In this document: positions 56,637 through 64,000 of the stretch, one piece after another
Layout: each line of letters opens with the position of its first letter
How positions within the stretch are numbered: the stretch's first letter is position 1
DNA from: Cryptomeria japonica
Taxonomy: Eukaryota > Streptophyta > Pinopsida > Cupressales > Cupressaceae
Assembly (NCBI RefSeq): GCF_030272615.1
Contig: NC_081413.1
Location: 183,656,951 to 183,720,950, forward strand
Reading direction: 5' to 3'
DNA: 64,000 bases
Notes under the pieces: model-generated
What the model was told of the DNA's origin: nothing
The model's input: only the letters and a program-made list of their open reading frames with translations
The model's database searches: none
Program-made: the position numbers and the translations under genes

Positions 56637-57088
56637 GATGACCTTCAAACAAATTTCTCAAACTAGTTTTAAATACCTTCTCCTTAGAAATATCCAACAC
56701 CACTATCACTCTGCTTGAACTCTTCGCACAAATATTACTAGCAGGTTTTCAATCGCCTTTGGTCACACAAGAGCTCAAGAAAGTTTACAAGAAATCAGGG
56801 TAAGTGAAATGTATTGACATTTCCTTATTTATCTGTTGATATTTATCGATGTTATGATACAATAGTTAGTTTTGAAACTTACAACTTAAGGTACACCGAT
56901 TTACCCTTTACCGATTGTTTGTTGCCGATACTGATACACAAACAACTAACTCACAAGACATTTCTCAACCCAAAACTTTTAGGCTAAGTTTTATGCATCT
57001 CAACGATGTAGATAGACATAACCTTATATTTGTTAAGGGGATTCAAAATTAATCTTACCATTTGTTCTCCCCCTGAGCATTGGTATGC
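56637..57088 (-). other. Inter-ORF spacer, minus copy
   Basis: 452 bp. On minus it begins with CTCAGGGGGAG (about 57066-57076), the same purine word found after pol in the copia elements, and ends in the leader of ORF2. No coding signal. Confidence 0.5.
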
Positions 57089-58474
57089 CTAGTTAGAAGA
57101 GGAATTGTCATCACCGATGGATGATGACTTGGTTTCAGAATGACTTTCTCCTTTTCTTTCTTCCTTCTTGATCCATGTCTTTTTCATTTCATTTCTCACT
57201 TCTTCAATTGTCTTCTTTCCTTTCAGGTCATTTTGCTCTTTCTTCTTGCTAAATCGATTCTTATCTTCAGACTGGTTATAGGATCGGTTCCTGCACTCTC
57301 TGGCTAAGTGACCAATCTTATGGAAATTAAAGCATGCCATACCAGTTGTCCTCCATGGTCCTGAATTATTTTTCTAGCCCATTCTCATTCTGCAATTTGC
57401 TACAACATGACCAAAATTACCACAGGTGGAACAGGTGGCATTGAATAGATTACTCCTTTTATTAGGACTAACCGGTTTGAATGGTGATCTTGATACATTT
57501 GACTTGAACCTGCATTCTTCAAATTTGTGTCCAAACTTATTGCATGTAAAGCAATGTCCATTGAATCTTCTTCTATTTGACATACTGCTAGATTGAGATA
57601 TACATTCATAAGCAGTGTGGCCATACTTATGACAATTATGGCAGTAACCATCAAAGGTGAAAATATTCTTTTGACTAACCGGTTTGTTTCTACAGACATC
57701 AGACTTATGACCCGGTTTACCACAATGATTACAAGAAGATTTGGGAAACTTCATACCTTTCACTTTTGAATGATTCCTTCTATCATCTTTTATCTTTTTG
57801 GATTTAGATGATTCTGTAGTTTCCATAGGACCTGTACCGAAGTAACCAAGACTGATTGTTTCCTTTGTTCTTCTTTGAGCCTTCAACTGTTCATCTATCT
57901 TCTCAAAACTTTCATTGAATTTTCTCAGCTTCTCATTTCTCTCATTTTTAGCTTTCAACTCACTCTTGAGTTGTTCAATCTCTTTCATCATCTTCTCCTT
58001 TTCTTTTGTGTTGTCATGCAGATGCTTATGTATGTATTCATTCTCCTAAGTGAGAATTCATATTTCTTCATATTTTTCAATCATGATTGCATCATTTTCT
58101 CTCGAGGCATCTTCAGCAAGCCTTTTGGCTCTTTCATCTTTTGACAAAGCTTCTTTTGCATCTCTTTTTCTTTCATCGGCACTTATGCTAGCCTCTAGTA
58201 ACTCAGTCATTCTCAGAGCTTGACTTTCATGTTCTCTTTTGAGATGTGTGATTTATTCTATCATCTTCTTGTTCTTTTCCATTAGTTCTAAGACTGCTTT
58301 TTCAACTTCTTCAGATCCACTTTGTTCAAAGAGTTGATCTATGATGTCCTGGCTCTCATTTAGTTGTTGAGCTAGTTCCTTTCTTTTTCCAAGAGATTTT
58401 CTTAGTCTCTCTTTCAGCTAATCAATAATTTCATTTGCTTCATCAATCTTCTTCTGATACTAGTATTCTTCCAT
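57089..58474 (-). pseudogene. ORF1 of unclassified element, minus copy: coiled coil with five CCHC knuckles
   Basis: ATG at 58474, about 40 bases past the primer site, opens MEEY. The first about 250 codons form a heptad-like charged helix (KRKELAQQLNESQDIIDQ, KDERAKRLAEDASREND, KEIEQLKSELKAKNERNE), a probable coiled coil, with several stops. After GYFGTGPMETTESSK come CNHCGKPGHKSDVC (about 57735-57694), CHNCHKYGHTAYEC, CFTCNKFGHKFEEC, CSTCGNFGHVVANC (about 57435-57394) and a fifth, CFNFHKIGHLAREC, with one cysteine lost. A TAG at 57374-57376 lies between knuckles four and five. It ends RNEMKKTWIKKEE and a serine-rich tail. It resembles the C-terminal half of a Sirevirus Gag but lacks the N-terminal Gag domain, starting directly with the helix. 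Confidence 0.75.
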
Positions 58475-58514
58475 GATCTTTATCCTCAAGTTTTCAAGCT
58501 TCACTTCAGAGGAC

Positions 58515-59587
58515 CAAAGCTTTGATACCAATTGTTAGTCCCAGCTGGTGCTGAGAGGGGAGGGGTGAATCAACACTTTACCAAATTTACACAATTAAAA
58601 ATTTTAACTCAAGTTTGCACTTACTTAATATTCATCAATTCAAACAATTATTTCATAATAATATGCATACATGAAAATATACACAGTGACACCAAGAGTT
58701 ATCTTGTGGAAACCCAAATGGGATAAAACCATAGTGTGGGTAGGAACTCACAAAATTTGTACTCTTCTAAAGTACGCTCGGTGAGGAGCCATCCTTGTTA
58801 GGAGATTACAAAGACACTATTAGGTGCCACTCGGTTAAGGGGTTTTGATTAAGACCTGCCAATGCCTTTACCCTGTTAAAGGTAGCCTTGTTGAAGGTCT
58901 TAGGATCATCAATTAAGATGACACTTGGTTAAGGAATTTTACAATGGGACCTGTTAAAGTCCACCCGGTTAAGATATTTTGAGTTGCAATGGTTAGAAAG
59001 CAACAGAAAGATTATCTGCTAGAGTAGCTACTGATAGCTTGATCAAATCACAATGAAAATCATACTCTATCCATACCGGTTGTGTCTGCTCTACATAACA
59101 CTGGTTTTTTGCTTATACCTTCAGCTTTGCACTCTGGCGGTTCTCTGACCCTCAGCTGTGCACTTTGCTCTGCTCCCCTTGTGTTCACCTTTTTTCAGAT
59201 CAATTTTCACATACTCAACAACCTCATTAAAAATGAATTAAGTGAATTTATTTCACTTTGGTTCTGGCGCAAACTTTCCCTCCAAAAATCTCATTCAAAA
59301 TTTTGTCACCGCACCATAAATTATTTTCCAGAAATCATTCCAGGAATATCAGTCAAGACAATCATTCATGTCGATAAGTCCGTTGGTTGACTGGAAAAGA
59401 CTGCCGCTTTAACTGAATGTTAACTAGACATTTCTTGGTTTGTCGGTTGACACTCCTATTATGTCGGTGTATTGATCAAATTCTACATAACCGGTTATCT
59501 CTTGTATACTAGTTGATTATCCTCCTGTGTACCGATTTATTCACTGCTTATTCGGTTGACCTCCTGTTGTGTCGATCTACTTACTGT
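58515..59587 (-). repeat. LTR (partial) and primer site of the minus ORF1/ORF2 element
   Basis: On minus, an LTR end with CACCCCTCCCCTCTCAG and GGGACTAACA (58533 is its last base) is followed by ATTGGTATCAAAGC (58519-58532), a copia-type primer site. A U5-like GGGTTTCCAC block is at about 58706-58715 and CCGGTT/CGGTTGAC words recur (about 59390-59570). At 59587 the LTR is interrupted by element G, so its start is not seen; at least 1,055 bp are present. Confidence 0.75.
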
Positions 59588-60762
59588 TGTAACATCCTAA
59601 AATTGCGACACTTGCAATTTCGACTGCATTTGGGTCTTCACGATGGCGACGCAACGTTGAACCTGAATGGAGACCCCGAAACTTGCTTGTGACACCAAAA
59701 ACTGCATTTTCTGCACCTTGGCCTGATCCCTCCTTGCACCCTGTTGTCCCGGGCGGTGGGACCATGGTGCCCAGCGCCCTGGTCCCTGGCCCTATTTTGG
59801 GCCCGGTCTCTTGTTGGGCATCGGGTCTTTAAGTTTGCAAATTGGAAAATATTGTTTCTAGGTCGGCCTAAGGTCAGGAAAATCAGTCTCTCAACCCTAA
59901 TTGACAAGTATATAAACTACATTTCCTCTTCCAAAAAGGGAGGAAGACATATGTGCGCAAGAGGCGGAAGTGATATTCAAACATTCAAACATTCAAGCAT
60001 TCCTTCAAGCAATTGAGCATTCTAAGTCTCCTTTCAAGGCTAAGTGTTGCATTCAAGACAAAGATTCAACCATTGAAGAGGAGATCACATACAACATACA
60101 TTACACCTTCGCATGTAAGAATACAAACATTCTTACAACAAGGTATCAGTACTTGTTTATATTACAAACATTTACATTTACAGCATTCTCATTTCTTGGT
60201 TAATTCCAAAACCGGGGTTTGACCTAAAGGCAAACCCCTAATCCCTGACCCCCCAATCGTCCTCTCTTTTCTATGTGTAGGTTGTAGGTACGCGGTTGTA
60301 ATTGAAGATCTGGAATCCTTGTGCAGAGATGAACAGATCCCCCTTCATTTCGCGGATTTTTCGGAGGACCGTGTGCACGTCGGGCGCCATCGTCCAGTCA
60401 ACTTTCGCTCAAATTTGCAGAATAGCATTGTCTCAACATTTTACTGCTAATTCCAAGTCCGTAGCTTCATCCCATATCCCTATCTCCATTTACAAGCGAG
60501 ACTTTCTTACTTTACATGCATTCCTAGCTCAATCATTCTATCTACATTCTTTACAAAAGAGGGTATCCTTGATGTCACAACCCTTGAAACTCATTTAAAA
60601 TCCAGTCTTGCATTGCGTGGGATTGGATCTTGTGGGTTTCAACCCCTCTTTTGAATGTAAAGTCTTTCCTAAGTGAAAACCATCAACCCTAGTGACTCTC
60701 CCTTCTCTCTCCTTGGAGTGGGGGGGGGGAGAACAACTAGGGTTCGATTTTTTCGCTTTACA
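59588..60762 (+). repeat. Element G 5' LTR
   Basis: 1,175 bp, TGTAACATCC to TTCGCTTTACA. It includes an inverted-repeat module GGGACCA...TGGTCCC (59758-59786), TATATAAA (59909-59916), an 8-bp direct repeat ATTCAAAC (about 59973-60000), a hairpin (60114-60137) and a GGACCGTG module (60366-60395). An inverted copy is at 63050-63951. Confidence 0.88.
59909..59916 (+). promoter_or_regulatory. TATA-like box in element G LTR
   Basis: TATATAAA, conserved in the inverted LTR at 63623-63630. The R/U5 region would follow, placing the 60114-60137 hairpin in the transcript leader. Confidence 0.5.
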
Positions 60763-60784
60763 TTTTGGTGAACCCGACGTGAAC

Positions 60785-61948
60785 ATCCTCATTCTAATTA
60801 TTCATGGTTAGATCTGAAAAATTTGCTTCCTTAATTACATTTCCATGTTTGATCTTTTGCAAATTTTAGAGGTTGATTGCATAAAAACCCTAAAATTTTC
60901 TTTTTAGTAATTAAGCTTGTGAAATGTTTAATTGTTAATGCTTGTTTCAGATCTATCCTTCTATTGCAAATTGTCAATTCATATTTGTGCTTTAATTCTG
61001 AAAATTAAGTGGTTAAATGTCAAAACCCTAATTTTTAAAACCTTCTTGATTCAACCTTTGACTGATAATTTCACTAATCAAAACACCTCCAAATCAGTTG
61101 TAACTTTGGATTCCGCAACAAAATCACAATATCTTTCATCCCTGAAAATTTGGAAAAAAGTTGCGAGGACCGTGTGCACCCTGAGCGCCATCGTCCCCGA
61201 CATTTTTTCTGAAATTTTGGGAGCTAGATCTTAATGTATTTGTCTGCTAAAATCCAAAATTTTGGCTGATTTCATCAATTCTAACACTTTCAAAATTAAA
61301 GTCAAAGTTGGTCTAGTGATTGCTCGGATAAAGGCTTATAATCATTCAAAAATTGTTGAAATTGAAATTTGTATCAAAATTGTGTTCCTTACTGTCCTAA
61401 ATCTGAAAAGTGTGTTGGCATTCATTTGAAATTTCAATGCTTTATTCAAATTTTTACAATTTGTGACTTTTGAAATTAAGTGTTTAATTGCGGTAACTCT
61501 GATTTCCGCTTTAAAATTTGAATTTTGCATGAAATCGAATCAACTTGTAAATTTCAAAGCCTACATTGCTTTCAGTATTCCCTCCAAAATCATAAAATTC
61601 AAAATTTCAGTTTCCCTCTCTTTTTCAAAATTCGAATTTTGCATTTTTCAACAATCTTGGTAGGGTTCAATTTTGAGATTGCAACTTTAATTTGGCCTAT
61701 CTATAGATCGTAAAATCACTCAATTTTTTCAGATTAGCTTTAAAATCATCATAACTTTCATCCCTGAAAATTTTGAAAAAAGTTGCGAGGACCGTGTGCA
61801 CTCCGTTCGCCACGGTCCCTGACATTTTTTTCGAAATTTTGGGAGATTGTCCTGATTGTATTTAACAGCTTAAATCTAGGAGATTGGCTGATTTTATTGA
61901 AATTTGCTACCTCTAAAATTCAAAATCTTCTCTCTCTCTCTTTAGTGC
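60785..61948 (+). other. Element G untranslated leader
   Basis: 1.16 kb between the primer site and gag with no coding signal. It holds two copies of the GGACCGTG hairpin module (61167-61196, and 61789-61818, the latter with perfect 8-bp arms), each preceded by GAAAATTT and AAAAAAGTTGCGA and followed by a T-rich and GAAATTTTGGGA stretch. Long leaders are usual for Tat elements. Confidence 0.65.
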
Positions 61949-63028
61949 ATGATTTTTACAACAATAAGCCCTACTTACACTATTCCCGTTAGACGAAGCC
62001 TTAGAATTAAGTCTTTCCAAGGTTTAATTACTGAGGAGATGGAACCTAATTTGAATGGCCTTTTTAACGAGGACATGGGTAATTCCTCTAATCCTCTTAA
62101 TGATGAAGAAGCTCTCCATGAGGTTTCTATAGAACAGCTTTCGAAATTGGATAACCAATTTGATGATTTTCGACAATGGATGTCTCAAGAATACCCCGAT
62201 AGCGAAGCTCTTTCATTAATTGAGGGTCTAAAACGTATAATTCAAAGTGATAAGAACGGAATTGATATTTTGCATGGTATTGCACACATTGTGGATTCGA
62301 ATGTGATGCCTATGAAGAGTTGTGCCGAAACTTTAGGTTATACACAACCTCCTACTCAAGTTAATCATTCTATTCCTTTGACAACTCCTATTGCTAGTAT
62401 ACCTACTTTCACATCAAACATAATGACTACTTCAATACAAGACATTCCTCCTACGATCACTAGTCATGGGGGCAATCCCTCTTCTTCAATCAACCCTCTT
62501 CCTTCATTCAATCCAACTTCTTCATTCATCCCTTCAATGAGTGTTCCTATTATATCTCCACAAATGAACATGACGCAAGGGGGCAATTCATTTAACCATT
62601 CCATTCCTCCTTGTAGCATTCCTCCTTTCCAATCATCTCCTATGACTAACTACCATAGTGTCCCACCACCTTACTCTCAATCAATACCTTCTTTCAATAA
62701 CATAATACCTCCATCACAATCTAACACGTCTAATATGAACTCTTCGACTGAAGCGACCATTAACAATCTTGCACAAACTCTCTCTTCTTTACAGCAACAA
62801 ATTGCCTCTATGAATCAATCTAAGACTAGTGTGCCCACATTTGATGTTGCGAGCCCACTTTCTCTTGACATTGTTCGAGCTATCCCCCCTAAACATGTTG
62901 AAATTCCGCATTTGGAGCTTTATAATGGTAAGGGTGATCCTCTAACACATGTTAAGACCTTTCAAACAATATGTACCGATTTTGCTTATGACCAAAGGTT
63001 GCTTGCAAAACTGTTTACTAGAACATTA
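61949..63028 (+). pseudogene. gag: Element G gag, truncated
   Basis: ATG at 61949 opens an unbroken frame of about 360 codons. The N-terminus is acidic (LNGLFNEDMGNSSNPLNDEE); the middle is rich in proline, serine, asparagine and threonine (about residues 130-290); the C-terminal part begins the gypsy Gag capsid domain (IPHLELYNGKGDPLTHVKTF, about 62900-62960, and LLAKLFTRTLK near 63000-63030). The domain is cut in its middle by the junction, so the zinc knuckle is absent. The last codons of the open frame (to 63076) come from filler and inverted LTR and are not Gag. Element D lacks any counterpart. Confidence 0.85.
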
Positions 63029-63049
63029 AAAGACCCGATGCCCAATAAT

Positions 63050-63951
63050 GGGATGAAGCTACGGACCTGGAATTAGTAGTAAAATGTTGAGGCAATGCTA
63101 TTCTGCAAATTTGAGCGAAAGTTGACGGGACGATGGCACCCGGCGTGCACACGGTCCTCCGAAAAATCCGCGAAACGAACGGGGATCTGTTCGTCTTTGC
63201 ACAAGGATTCCAGATCTTCAATTACAGCCACGTACCTGCAACCTACACACAGAAAAGAGAGGACAATTGGGGGGTTAGGGATTAGGGGTTTGCCTTTAGG
63301 TCAAACCCCGGTTTTGGAATTAACCAAGAAATGAGAATGTTGTAAATGTAAATGTTTGTAATGTAAACAAGTACTGATACCTTGTTGTAAGAATGTTTGT
63401 ATTCTTACATGCAAAGGTATAATGTATGTTGTATGTTGTATGTAATCTCCTCTTCAATGGTTGAATTCTGGTCTTGAATGCAACACTTAGCCTTGAATGG
63501 AGACTTAGAATGCTCAATTGCTTGAAGGAATGCTTGAATGCTTGAATGTTTGAATGTTTGAATATCACTTCCGCCTCTTGCGCACATATTTTCTTCCTCC
63601 CTTTTTGGAAGAGGAAATGTAGTTTATATACTTGTCAATTAGGGTTGAGAGGCTGATTTTCCCGACCTTAGGCCGACCTAGAAACAATATTTTCCAATTT
63701 GCAAACTTAAAGACCCGATGCCCAACAAGAGACCGGGCCCAAAATAGGGCCAGGGACCAGGGCGCTGGGCGCCATGGTCCCACCTCCCGAGACAGCAGGG
63801 TGCAAGGAGGGATCAGGCCAAGGTGCAGAAAATGCAGTTTTTGGTGTCACAAGCAAGTTTCGAGGTCTCCATTCAGGTTCAACATTGCGTCGCCATCGTG
63901 AAGACCCAAATGCAGTCAAAATTGCAAGTGTCACAATTTTAGGATGCTACA
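63050..63951 (-). repeat. Inverted, truncated LTR of the element G family (3' LTR of a minus-strand element)
   Basis: It is the reverse complement of 59588-60473: on minus it starts TGTAGCATCC (63951) and runs to CTTCATCCC (63050), lacking the last about 290 bp of the LTR. On its right, minus-strand CGCTAAAGTGGGGCCTAAA (63952-63970) is a polypurine tract, so the rest of this element lies beyond the window. TATATAAA (minus) is at 63623-63630. Confidence 0.88.
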
Positions 63952-64000
63952 TTTAGGCCCCACTTTAGCGGGAGTATAAGTGTACGCCCATACTTCCGGT
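63952..64000 (-). other. Polypurine tract and start of internal region of the minus-strand G-family element
   Basis: It matches the equivalent position of element D (23582-23610) in the tract and next bases. The window ends here. Confidence 0.7.

Larger units (their letters stand above)
59588..63049 (+). mobile_element. Element G: Tat-like gypsy retrotransposon, 5' part
   Basis: 5' LTR 59588-60762, primer site TTTTGGTGAACCCGACGTG (60763-60781) almost identical to that of element D, a 1.2-kb leader, and gag from 61949. It is cut at about 63029 by an aberrant junction with an inverted LTR of the same family. No pol is in the window. The similar primer site, polypurine tract and GC-rich LTR modules link it to element D as a related family. 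Confidence 0.85.

Noticed and set aside
59588-63951. A complete element bounded by inverted LTRs
   Set aside because: LTRs of one element are direct repeats; the right one is inverted, truncated and followed by its own polypurine tract, so it belongs to another element.
1-64000. tRNA, rRNA or CRISPR-like features
   Set aside because: None found; tRNA-like words are primer binding sites next to LTRs, and the tandem repeats lack CRISPR spacing and unique spacers.

Overview
The window looks like repeat-rich nuclear DNA from a seed plant with a large genome. Every recognisable coding stretch belongs to an LTR retrotransposon of a plant lineage: Ty1/copia, mostly SIRE/Sirevirus-like, and Ty3/gypsy of the Tat clade with a second (archaeal-type) RNase H. 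A gymnosperm is my guess, but nothing here proves it. I see no intact host gene, rRNA, tRNA, CRISPR array or prokaryotic signal.

Layout. 1-5522 is the 3' part of a decayed copia element (element 1). It carries a solo LTR (2981-3419) of a second copia family and ends in its own 3' LTR (4325-5522). 5523-6064 is a short piece of older DNA with a 45-bp tandem repeat. 6065-50615 is one nested stack resolved by target-site duplications (TSDs). Element 4 (gag-only Sirevirus-like, TSD AAACC) has element 3 (copia, TSD GTTAT) in its 5' LTR. Element 3 has element 2 (copia, TSD TATTG/TATTA) in its 5' LTR and element B (minus-strand copia, TSD ACTTC) in its gag. B holds an unclassified LTR-like block C (20568-37365) in its gag. 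C holds element D (minus-strand Tat-type gypsy, 21921-34592, TSD CTCTA).

Element D keeps a whole pol frame broken only by four stop codons, but no gag capsid domain. Between its integrase and 3' LTR it carries, in antisense, an intron-containing gene with a plant mobile domain (PMD), itself degraded.

50616-52149 is the continuation of the old DNA into which element 4 jumped; it resembles a minus-strand gypsy LTR. 52150-59587 is the least familiar part. Two related elements lie tail to tail (52752-54888 on plus, 54889-59587 on minus). Each encodes a coiled-coil protein with several CCHC zinc knuckles (ORF1), then a protein I do not recognise (ORF2). The minus copy has a copia-type LTR end and primer binding site but no pol in the window. 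59588-64000 holds the 5' LTR, leader and truncated gag of a Tat-like element (G), joined to an inverted, truncated LTR of the same family whose body continues past the window.

Functionally this is a graveyard of parts. Each gag-pol set would supply capsid, protease, integrase, reverse transcriptase and RNase H, but none is intact. Elements 1 and 3 have lost or mutated the RT catalytic box. Element 2 and D look youngest, consistent with their inner positions. The gag-only element 4 and the ORF1/ORF2 elements share LTR-end and primer-site design with the copia elements, so they may have moved in trans using pol from relatives.
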